The position numbers were made by a program, and so were the translations under genes. The notes beneath the pieces are model-generated. The model did not search any database, had not been told where the DNA came from, and saw only the letters and a list, made by a program, of their open reading frames with translations. From Saprospira grandis str. Lewin (GTDB lineage: Bacteria > Bacteroidota > Bacteroidia > Chitinophagales > Saprospiraceae): a DNA stretch of 64,000 bases. Shown here piece after piece: positions 17,240 through 24,303 of the stretch. Where the stretch lies: the NCBI RefSeq assembly GCF_000250635.1, contig NC_016940.1, forward strand, positions 2,218,001 through 2,282,000, read 5' to 3'. Within the stretch, counting starts at the first letter, position 1, and each line of letters starts with the position of its first letter.

Positions 17240-18426
17240 TGCTATATATTTTATGGAGCTACGGCCTGAGTTTGTTGGGCCGCTGGAAGCTGTATGCCCT
17301 GCTTTTACTGGCTTTTTGTCTGCCTTTTTTGGGCTTTCCCGCTTTTGTGGACCAATTGGCAGAGCAGGCAAAAAAACAATTAACCGCCCAAAGTGAGGAG
17401 GTCTATCAACTTGCTTGGCTGGGCGATACTGCTGCTGCCCCCGAGCTAAGAGAGGGGCTAGATCTACACCTCAATTTCTCGCTAATTGATAGCTTGGACC
17501 AAAAAGAGGCTCTAAGCGCTCTGAAAAAAGGCCAAATTGATCTCGCTTTGGCTTTAGCCGAAGATATGGACAGCAGTTTGTTGCGGGGCGAAGCCGTAGA
17601 GTTGCAGTTGTATTATTATAGCTCGGGCCGGCCGGCGGCCTTGGGGCCCTTTAAGGAAGTGCTTAAAGATTATGAAAACTATTGGGTAGAAAAGAATTTG
17701 GCTGCGGCCAATTTGCCGCCCACAGCTAGTCGCCCAATTGAGCTAAATGAGCGCAATCAAAGCAACCAAATGGACCAAATTCGGCAGCTTTTTCGGCAGT
17801 TGCGCAAGGGCTTGGCCCTGCTTTTTGCCCTAGGCTTTTTGCTGTTGCTCCTTTTGGGCCTCGCTCAAATTAACCCCTTGCTTTTTGGCGCTGCGCCTTG
17901 GCGAGGCCTGCAGCAATTGCGGCAACCGTTGGGGCAGACTTATGCGGCCATGCAGTTGCTAGGAACCCTATATCTCTGGCTGATGATGGCTTTGGCCTTA
18001 TTGGGTTTTGCTTTGGCCTTGGGCCAAGATCAAGAAGGCCTAGCCGATATTCTGCTTATTCAGTTGAGAGAGCTCTTGCCTAGCGTTCGGCTTTGGGGAA
18101 TGGGGCTTTCTTTGGGTGTTTCGGCCTTCTTTTGGCTCAATTTATACCTCTTAATTAAGAAGTTGGGAGGCTGGACCCTCGCTTTTTTGTTGCTCTTGGT
18201 TTTGCTTTTATTTGTCCTATTGACCTTTAGTACTGGCGGTTTGAGCTGGGGAAAGGCCATTTTGCCTTTGGCCAATCAGCTGTATTTTTTCAAGGCCCTT
18301 TTGGCTAGAAAATTAACGCTAGGCCCCTTGTTCTTGGTCCAATTGAGCAGCCTGTTTTGGGCCTTGCTTTTGGCCCGCTTGAATTTTGGCCTGCTGCGGC
18401 AGAAACTGGCCCGTTTTGGGGCCTAA
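17239..18426 (+). CDS. ABC-2 type permease
   Basis: 395 residues. One membrane helix near the start (LYALLLLAFCLPFLGFPAFV), then a soluble loop of ~150 residues, expected outside the membrane, with a periplasmic binding-like pattern (LNFSLIDSLDQKEALSALKKGQIDLALAL), then about five to six helices from residue ~190 on. This one-plus-loop-plus-five arrangement is that of ABC-2 exporter permeases such as NatB. It overlaps the degenerate ATPase-like gene by one base and should form a complex with it. The substrate is unknown. Confidence 0.72.
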   Translation: MLYILWSYGLSLLGRWKLYALLLLAFCLPFLGFPAFVDQLAEQAKKQLTAQSEEVYQLAWLGDTAAAPELREGLDLHLNFSLIDSLDQKEALSALKKGQIDLALALAEDMDSSLLRGEAVELQLYYYSSGRPAALGPFKEVLKDYENYWVEKNLAAANLPPTASRPIELNERNQSNQMDQIRQLFRQLRKGLALLFALGFLLLLLLGLAQINPLLFGAAPWRGLQQLRQPLGQTYAAMQLLGTLYLWLMMALALLGFALALGQDQEGLADILLIQLRELLPSVRLWGMGLSLGVSAFFWLNLYLLIKKLGGWTLAFLLLLVLLLFVLLTFSTGGLSWGKAILPLANQLYFFKALLARKLTLGPLFLVQLSSLFWALLLARLNFGLLRQKLARFGA

Positions 18427-18451
18427 TTGGGCTTTGCGGCGAAAAAAGGGC

Positions 18452-18480
18452 CTAATCGCCGCAAAATATGCGGCGATTAG
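18452..18480. terminator. 12-bp hairpin, possible terminator
   Basis: CTAATCGCCGCA pairs with TGCGGCGATTAG over a 5-nt loop. On the plus strand no T-run follows; on the minus strand GGCCCTTTTTT follows, so polarity is unclear. Confidence 0.45.
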
Positions 18481-18557
18481 AGAAAAATAGCGCAAAATAA
18501 GCCTTGCAGAGAAGGCGCAAGGAGGAGTAGGATAGACGAGAATCCCATTTTTTCTTG

Positions 18558-18565
18558 TATTTTTG
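18558..18565 (+). promoter_or_regulatory. Candidate Bacteroidota -7 element
   Basis: TATTTTTG matches TAnnTTTG, about 20 nt before the SIMPL gene. No clear -33 TTG. The same string occurs before 38134 and before the giant adhesin gene. Confidence 0.4.
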
Positions 18566-18584
18566 CCCCAAAATATAGAAAAGC

Positions 18585-19661
18585 ATGCGTTATTCATTCT
18601 TCCTCTTTTTGGCCTGCTTCTTTTTGGGCCAAGGGCTTGTTTTTGGCCAGGCAAGAGGCAATGCCCGCCGCTCCAAAGGCAACTATAACTATAAGGCCAA
18701 GTCCAACTCTAATTATCAAGCGCCTCTCTTACAACCAGAGGGCGATTTGCCAAGGGCCAGCTTTTTTAGCCATGATGAGGTGCTGCTAGAGGTCCGTGCA
18801 CTCTCCAACCAAAAAGCAAGCAGCTATTTGGCCATCTTTAATATTCGGCAGTTGGGCAAAACGGCAGAAGAAACCGACCGCCTGCTGCAAGAACGCTTTC
18901 GCAATTTTAAGCGCAAACTGCAAGCCTTGGGCATTGCTGAGCAAGATATTCACTTAGATATGCTTTCTTTTGTGCCCGTCTATGAACTAGAAGAGGAGAA
19001 AAAGCTATTTAGCCCCAAAACCTATAATGAGGTCCCAAAGGGTTTTGAAATGCAGCAAAATGTGCATGTTAGCTACCGCAATGCAGCCCAATTAGGGGCC
19101 ATTGTATCGGCTGCGGCCCAAGTGGAAATCTATGATTTGGCCAAGGTGGAGTATTTTGTAGAGAATACCGCCGCCGTTTATGAGGAGCTCCGCAAAGAGG
19201 CCCTAGCCTATTTGATGCGCGAGATGGTCGAACTAGAAAAAATAGGCCTAGAACTGGATCTGGCTAGCCGCCGTATGGCCGAGGCCGAAGGCGCGGTCTA
19301 TCCCGCCGAACGATATGCCAGCTATCAGGCTTTTTCTAGCCCTTCACTAGATGGAAAAAGCCGGGTAGACCTTCAGGAAAAGGCCCAAACGCAGTACTAT
19401 GCGCCCATGCCCTACAATGATTTTGAAATTATCCTGAACCCAGAAATTCAAGAGCCCGCTGTGCAGTTTATGTACCATCTCCAATTTGCTTTTAAACTGA
19501 AAAAACCAGCCCCAGAAGTCAAAATTGAAAGAGAAAAAGAGTTTATTTGGATTACGCCTCAGGGCGATATGCGTCTGCTAAAAGTAGAAAAGGCTAAGGA
19601 GAAACGGCCCCAAGCGCCCCGCCCTCAGCCCAATACCACCGTTATTCCCGAAACTAATTAA
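18585..19661 (+). CDS. SIMPL-domain (DUF541) periplasmic protein
   Basis: 358 residues. A signal peptide (RYSFFLFLACFFLGQGLVFG, then Q) is followed by a basic, Asn/Tyr-rich linker. Residues ~65-310 carry a SIMPL/DUF541-like pattern: the helix TAEETDRLLQERFRNFKRKL, the step LGIAEQDIHLDMLSFVPVYE, the strand FEMQQNVHVSYRN and the segment LGAIVSAAAQVEIYDLAKVEYF. The C-terminus is basic and proline-rich. SIMPL proteins are envelope proteins of mostly unknown role. It precedes glycyl-tRNA synthetase by 39 bp and may be co-transcribed. Confidence 0.72.
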   Translation: MRYSFFLFLACFFLGQGLVFGQARGNARRSKGNYNYKAKSNSNYQAPLLQPEGDLPRASFFSHDEVLLEVRALSNQKASSYLAIFNIRQLGKTAEETDRLLQERFRNFKRKLQALGIAEQDIHLDMLSFVPVYELEEEKKLFSPKTYNEVPKGFEMQQNVHVSYRNAAQLGAIVSAAAQVEIYDLAKVEYFVENTAAVYEELRKEALAYLMREMVELEKIGLELDLASRRMAEAEGAVYPAERYASYQAFSSPSLDGKSRVDLQEKAQTQYYAPMPYNDFEIILNPEIQEPAVQFMYHLQFAFKLKKPAPEVKIEREKEFIWITPQGDMRLLKVEKAKEKRPQAPRPQPNTTVIPETN

Positions 19662-19700
19662 GAAGTTGAGGCAAAATGACCTCAAAGAACAAAACATCTT

Positions 19701-21260
19701 ATGAGTACTGTAAAGAAATTTGGCCTGCAGGAAATTGTGGCCCACTGTAAAGAATATGGATTTGTCTACCCCTCTTCAGATATTTATGGAGGACTCAATG
19801 CCGTCTATGATTACGGCCCCTACGGTAGCCAACTTCGCCAAAATATTAAGGATTATTGGTGGCGAGCTATGGTGCAAGCTCATGAAAATATTGTGGGCCT
19901 AGATGCTTCTATCTTTATGCACCCCCAAACGTGGGTGGCTTCTGGCCATGTAGATGCCTTTAATGATCCCATGATCGATAATAAGGATTCTAAAAAACGC
20001 TACCGTGCGGACCACCTAATTGAGGAGATCTATGCCGGTAAGTTAGAAAATAAAATCGCTAAGGAAATTCGCAAAGCAGCTAAGCGCTTTGGCGATGCCT
20101 TTGATGAGCAGGAATTCCGAGCTACCAATCCCAGGGTCCTAAAATATCAGGGCCAAATTGATTCGGCCATTGAGCGCATGAATGTTTTCCTCAATGCGGA
20201 AGATCTAGCGGGCTTTAAAGGCCTAATTGAGGAGCTAGAGATCAAATGCCCCGTTAGTGGAACAGGCAATTGGACCGATATCCGTCAGTTTAATCTCATG
20301 TTCTCTACTCAAGGGGGAGGCTCTTTGGGCGACAATAATTTGTATCTCCGTCCCGAAACTGCTCAAGGTATTTTTGTCAATTTCAATAATGTACTCAATA
20401 GCTCTCGCCAAAAGTTGCCCTTTGGTATTGCACAGATCGGCAAGGCTTTCCGCAACGAGATTGTGGCCCGACAGTTTGTCTTCCGCATGAGAGAGTTTGA
20501 ACAAATGGAGATGCAGTATTTTGTGCGCCCTGGCAAAGAGCTAGAAGCCTATGAGTACTGGAAAGAAAAACGCCTTCGCTGGCATCAAGCGATTATTGGC
20601 GGAGAAAATGCCCACCGTTTCCATAATCACGAAAAATTGGCGCATTATGCCAATGCCGCTGCCGATATTGAGTTTGAATACGCCTTTGGCTTCCGTGAAC
20701 TAGAGGGCATTCACTCTCGCACCGACTTTGACCTCAAGGCGCACCAAGAGCTCTCTGGCAAGAAGTTGCAATATTTTGATCCCGAACTCAAGGAGAGCTA
20801 TGTACCTTATGTGGTCGAGACTTCTGTGGGCTGCGATCGGATGTTCTTGGCGGTCCTCAGCGATGCGCTCCAAGAGGATATTGTACCCGATGCCGATGGC
20901 AAGGAATCTAGCCGCACGGTCATGAAGCTGCACCCCGCTTTGGCCCCCGTCAAATGCGCAATTTTGCCTTTGCTCAAGAACAAAGAGGCCCTAACGAGCA
21001 AGGCCAGAGAGGTCTTTGACCGCCTAAAATATAGCTTCCAATGCCAGTACGATGAAAAGGATGCCATTGGCCGCCGCTACCGCCGCCAAGATGCTATCGG
21101 TACGCCTTATTGCGTGACCATCGATTTTGATACTTTGGAGGACAATACGGTAACCATTCGCGACCGCGACAGCCTAGAGCAGAAACGAGTATCTATTGAT
21201 GAGGTGGAACGCATCATCAGCGAGAAAGTAGATGTAGCGCAGCTACTTCGCCAGTTGTAG
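19701..21260 (+). CDS. glyS: Glycyl-tRNA synthetase (alpha2 type)
   Basis: 519 residues, the normal size for the single-chain class II glycyl-tRNA synthetase of Bacteroidota, which charges tRNA-Gly. Recognisable parts: EYGFVYPSSDIYGGLNAVYDYGP near the start, the class II motif 2 region FRNEIVARQFVFRMREFEQME (about 252-272), ETSVGCDRMFLAVL (motif 3 area), and an anticodon-binding C-terminal domain (ALAPVKCAILPLL, YRRQDAIGTPYCVTIDFD). The start ATG at 19701 gives the conserved N-terminus. Confidence 0.96.
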   Translation: MSTVKKFGLQEIVAHCKEYGFVYPSSDIYGGLNAVYDYGPYGSQLRQNIKDYWWRAMVQAHENIVGLDASIFMHPQTWVASGHVDAFNDPMIDNKDSKKRYRADHLIEEIYAGKLENKIAKEIRKAAKRFGDAFDEQEFRATNPRVLKYQGQIDSAIERMNVFLNAEDLAGFKGLIEELEIKCPVSGTGNWTDIRQFNLMFSTQGGGSLGDNNLYLRPETAQGIFVNFNNVLNSSRQKLPFGIAQIGKAFRNEIVARQFVFRMREFEQMEMQYFVRPGKELEAYEYWKEKRLRWHQAIIGGENAHRFHNHEKLAHYANAAADIEFEYAFGFRELEGIHSRTDFDLKAHQELSGKKLQYFDPELKESYVPYVVETSVGCDRMFLAVLSDALQEDIVPDADGKESSRTVMKLHPALAPVKCAILPLLKNKEALTSKAREVFDRLKYSFQCQYDEKDAIGRRYRRQDAIGTPYCVTIDFDTLEDNTVTIRDRDSLEQKRVSIDEVERIISEKVDVAQLLRQL

Positions 21261-21268
21261 GATAAGGA

Positions 21269-21420
21269 TTTGGGGCTGCCCACTCGCTTCGCTCGGGTCG
21301 GGCTGTTTCGCAGCTCGCTGTTCGCTCGGCCCTTCGGCGCAAGCGCCTCGGTCTGCCGCCTTTGGCGGCCCTGCTGTCCATCCCTCAGCCTGCGGGCGCT
21401 TCGCGCCCTGCTTGCTGCAG
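21269..21420 (-). repeat. Interspersed modular repeat, copy 7a
   Basis: TTTGGGGCTGCCC end lies beside the glyS stop, followed by the core variant (GAGCTGCGAAAC / GGGCCGAGCGAACAGCGAGC on the minus strand), a CCGCC TTT GGCGG hairpin and CATCCCTCAGCC. Confidence 0.87.
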
Positions 21421-21456
21421 AAGAGGGCCCAAAACCACGGTTTTGGGCCCTCTTTA
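21421..21456. terminator. Bidirectional terminator inside a repeat pair
   Basis: AAGAGGGCCCAAAACC (21421-21436) pairs exactly with 21439-21454. It lies between convergent genes, in the space between two head-to-head interspersed repeats. Confidence 0.85.
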
Positions 21457-21470
21457 TTGGTCCAGAACGA

Positions 21471-21608
21471 CCGAAGGGAGTGGCCTAGCGATGGTAGGCA
21501 GTGCGGCGAAGCCGCAGACCAAGCAAAAACTTGTTTTTTGCGCAGGGCCGAGCGAACAGCGAGCTGCCGAACGTAGCGCCGACGAGCGCAGCGAGGCGGA
21601 GGCCCAAA
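21471..21608 (+). repeat. Interspersed modular repeat, copy 7b
   Basis: GACCGAAGGGAGTGGCCTAGCGATGG, hairpin A TGCGGC GAA GCCGCA (21502-21516), a CAAAAACTTG-type hairpin B, the core GGGCCGAGCGAACAGCGAGC and the end GGCGGAGGCCC. Confidence 0.87.
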
Positions 21609-21709
21609 AACAGCAGCGAGCCCTGAAACGACAACAAGGTCTTTAGACCGCAGTTCGACGACCGAAGGGAGTAACCGCCGCCTTTTATAAAAGCGGAGGC
21701 CCAAAAACA
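21609..21709 (+). repeat. Partial or composite repeat copy 7c with second module
   Basis: GCGAGCCCTGAAACG restarts the 3' half of the repeat. It continues with the module at 21629-21675 (CGACAACAAGG, hairpin GGTC TTTA GACC, GCAGTTCGACGACC) also seen in copy 2, and ends in GCGGAGGCCCAAAAAC against the stop of the next gene. With copies 7a and 7b it fills 21261-21710. Confidence 0.75.
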
Positions 21710-21710
21710 G

Positions 21711-23588
21711 CTAATCTCTAAGCGGCTTAGGGACCTCATAAAGGGAAATCAGGCCCTCCCAACTGACCACCGCAATATAGCGGCCATCGGGGCTGATGGC
21801 CGTATGCGAAACCGCCCGCCCCTGAAAGGGAACCACCGCCTTGGGCTGCCCAGTGTGGCCATCATAGAGGTAGAGATGGCCATTTTGACCAATGCCCGCA
21901 TAGTAGTTTTGCTTGGCCGTAAAGCCACCAAAACAGTGCTCAGACATCAAGGCACTCTTGTTATCATAGCCCCGAACCGCAGGAGCAGGCAGCAGCTTGC
22001 TAACTCTGCCATTTAGCCAATGGGCCAAATTGATCGAATGACTTTGCCAGAGCAGGGGGACAAAAGGCTGGCCCTCTTCCTTTAGTTTTTGCTCCCATTT
22101 TGCCGCCGATGGTCCCCAATAATTTTTGATAGGCTGAAGTTCCAGAACATAATCAAAGACATTATTTTTGCGGTAATGAATGCCCAAAATTGCTCGACTA
22201 TTGGGGGTGAAGCAGGCATCTAAATAATGTTTTTTGAGTTTTTGGGGCTGTAATTTTAGGTCCGGAAAGCTATAGAGCGGCTTTACGCCCGCCTTATGCT
22301 GATAGGCGGAGGGAAGGGCCAAAAGGTAGTTCCCATCAGGAGAAAAGCGAAGTTGATAGTAGCTTAAAACGCTATCGTTGGGGGGGAGATCTTGCCGCCA
22401 ATTGGGCTGTTTCGTTTTTAATATTCGGACATTGGGGCCATAATGCGAGCCCACCGCCAGATACTTCCCATCAGGCGAAAAACTGAGAATATCGGGTGGA
22501 AACATAAAGGTTTCGGCCCCTTTGAGTTGGCCGCCCACTCCTTTTTTTGTCAGATAAACGGGATGCGCCCATTGGCGGCAGGCCAAGAGAAAGCCCTTGC
22601 CTTCTTGGTCCCAGCTGCCATCCTCCCAGCCGTTGCAGCGGCAATCTTTGGGCAGGGGAACTGGCTTTAATTTTTGGCTTTTGCGCTTCCAAAGTAAAAT
22701 ATTGACACTGCCCACAATTAAGAGCTCTTTGTCGTTGGGGGAAAACTCTAGGCCTTCAATCCAGCTTCTATCGACAATCGTGTCCATGAGCTTGGCTTGG
22801 TCCAGATAATCCCAAATTTCTAGGCGGCCATGAAAAAAGCCGAGGGCCAAAAGCTCTCCATCCTGAGAAAAGGCAATTCGCTGCGTTTGCCGATAATTAA
22901 AATCCGTTTTGATGGGATCTAATTGCAAGCTGTTGAGCTCCAATTTGGCCAGTTGGACCTGCATGTTTTGGCTGCGGACAATACTCACTACCGCCTCTTC
23001 TTTTTGGGGATGAAACTCAATAGCGGCTAGGGTGCCTGGCAGCTCTCGAACTTCGCCCGTCTTTAGGTTTTTAATTTTAGAGAGGAGATATTGTCCGCCA
23101 TAAACAGCCAGCCATTTGCCATCGGGGCTAATACGGGCCTCTGGGTTATCAGAAGCAAAGGGCAGGCTATCGATTAGCTCGCCAGTATAATAATTAAAGA
23201 CATAAGCCCCATTTTTGTCATTACTGACCATCCCCCAAGGCTTATTTTTGAGAACGCGCAGGCTGCGGCTCAGGTTGCTGTAATTTTTTCGGTGTCTAAA
23301 GCCTCTTTCCCAAAGCAGCTGCCCATTTTTTCGGTCCCAAGCCGTCAAATAACTACCGCCTGCAATCAGAATAATAGAATCATGGGCCGCAAATCGAATA
23401 TCGCCTGCCATCGGCGCAAAAGGGGCGCTCCAGCGGCTATCGCCCCAGCTATGCAAAAACTTCATCTTGGGTAGGCTGTCGGCAGGGGGAAAACCACTAT
23501 AGATGTAGTATTCTGAGACAAAAGCCTGTTTTTGGGCCAAGGCAAAGAAAAAAAAGTGAAAAAAAATGAGAAAAAAAATGCTGCGCAT
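21711..23588 (-). CDS. Secreted WD40-like beta-propeller protein
   Basis: 625 residues with a signal peptide (MRSIFFLIFFHFFFFALA, then QKQ). The mature protein is a string of WD40/propeller repeats, visible as the recurring phrase SPDGKYLAVGS or variants (ISPDGKWLAVYGG, FSQDGELLALGF, FSPNDKELLIVGS, FSPDGNYLLALPS, ISPDGRYIAVVSWEG). Such proteins are usually binding scaffolds. No T9SS sorting domain and no enzyme motif were seen. The N-terminal region (AFVSEYYIYSGFPP) is unassigned. CAAAATA lies 27-33 nt upstream of the start. Confidence 0.75.
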   Translation of the reverse strand: MRSIFFLIFFHFFFFALAQKQAFVSEYYIYSGFPPADSLPKMKFLHSWGDSRWSAPFAPMAGDIRFAAHDSIILIAGGSYLTAWDRKNGQLLWERGFRHRKNYSNLSRSLRVLKNKPWGMVSNDKNGAYVFNYYTGELIDSLPFASDNPEARISPDGKWLAVYGGQYLLSKIKNLKTGEVRELPGTLAAIEFHPQKEEAVVSIVRSQNMQVQLAKLELNSLQLDPIKTDFNYRQTQRIAFSQDGELLALGFFHGRLEIWDYLDQAKLMDTIVDRSWIEGLEFSPNDKELLIVGSVNILLWKRKSQKLKPVPLPKDCRCNGWEDGSWDQEGKGFLLACRQWAHPVYLTKKGVGGQLKGAETFMFPPDILSFSPDGKYLAVGSHYGPNVRILKTKQPNWRQDLPPNDSVLSYYQLRFSPDGNYLLALPSAYQHKAGVKPLYSFPDLKLQPQKLKKHYLDACFTPNSRAILGIHYRKNNVFDYVLELQPIKNYWGPSAAKWEQKLKEEGQPFVPLLWQSHSINLAHWLNGRVSKLLPAPAVRGYDNKSALMSEHCFGGFTAKQNYYAGIGQNGHLYLYDGHTGQPKAVVPFQGRAVSHTAISPDGRYIAVVSWEGLISLYEVPKPLRD

Positions 23589-23893
23589 ATGGCCAGTTTT
23601 ATGAAAAAGGGCTTCAAAATATCATTTTAAAAATAGGGGGTAAGCCTGCCTTTGGGCTGATAAAATTAAGTCCTTTAGAAGAAATGAAAAATTATAAAAG
23701 GATATGTTAAAACAGGACTATTTTGGCCTATTTAGTTGCATAGATGCTAGGCACTCAGAAAATGGTTGTGGAGACAAATAAATTTCAAAAGGATTTGGAA
23801 ATCTGAGAGATAGACCCCATATTTGTGTATACAAAGTTCTATATATGGTCCTTTAAACAACTACAAATCTGTTGTTTTAACGTTGGACTTTTA
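23589..23893. other. Intergenic region before the riboswitch
   Basis: AT-rich, with no coding frame found. It should hold the minus-strand promoter of the WD40-like gene (CAAAATA at 23615-23621) and the plus-strand promoter of the SAM riboswitch transcript; the latter could not be placed with confidence. Confidence 0.5.
23615..23621 (-). promoter_or_regulatory. Candidate -7 element
   Basis: Reads TATTTTG on the minus strand, 27-33 nt before the WD40-like gene. Confidence 0.3.
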
Positions 23894-24000
23894 CTTATCC
23901 AGAAAGGTGGAGGGATTAGGCCCAAAGAAACCTTAGCAACCTGCTCTTAGAGGCAAGGTGCTACTTCCTACTGAAGCCGAAAGGCGGAGGGGCAGATAAG
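23894..24000 (+). ncRNA. SAM-I (S-box) riboswitch aptamer
   Basis: The conserved S-box order is present: P1 strand CTTATC (23894-23899), AGAAAGGTGGAGGGA, GGCCCAAAGAAACC, AGCAACC, AAGGTGCTACTTCC, a P4-type arm GCCGAAAGGC, and the closing P1 strand GATAAG (23995-24000). This class binds S-adenosylmethionine and normally turns off methionine and SAM synthesis genes. Here a hairpin with terminator character follows at 24043-24074 and another terminator at 24131. The first gene downstream is an acyl-CoA dehydrogenase 300 bp away, which is not a usual target. Confidence 0.93.
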
Positions 24001-24042
24001 CGAAGCTGTTTTAGATGAAGCATTGAAAGATGACGAAATATA

Positions 24043-24074
24043 AAAAGCTCGAAGGTATTTGCCTTTGAGCTTTT
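24043..24074 (+). terminator. Hairpin downstream of SAM-I aptamer (expression platform)
   Basis: AAAAGCTCGAAGG pairs with CCTTTGAGCTTTT (one G-U pair) over a 6-nt loop; ATCGTTTT follows. It is the likely riboswitch-controlled terminator. A 12-residue frame (24030-24068) overlaps it but shows nothing that suggests a peptide role. Confidence 0.7.
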
Positions 24075-24130
24075 ATCGTTTTAGGACGATATTTTAATGG
24101 TTTATGTTGTTTAGTTGTTTGTTAGCTGTG

Positions 24131-24164
24131 ACTCTCTGTGTCCTTGGGCGCAGGGAGTTTTTTT
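24131..24164 (+). terminator. Strong intrinsic terminator
   Basis: ACTCTCTGTGTCC pairs with GGGCGCAGGGAGT (several G-U pairs) and seven T's follow. It lies between the riboswitch and the acyl-CoA dehydrogenase. The 24165-24303 stretch after it is AT-rich leader with no feature I can name. Confidence 0.85.
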
Positions 24165-24303
24165 ATGCCTTTATCTAGAGTTCAGCTAAAAACTTAATCA
24201 TTTTTTAATGAGAACTCATTATATTAAGCGGGCCAAATTAAACTGCTATGATTTTTAGCTGTTTAGCTAGGCAAATCATCATCAAATTCTAATCAAATTT
24301 ATT

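Noticed and set aside
24030-24068. 12-residue leader peptide in the riboswitch expression platform
   Set aside because: No run of methionine or other control codons; control is explained by the SAM-I aptamer.
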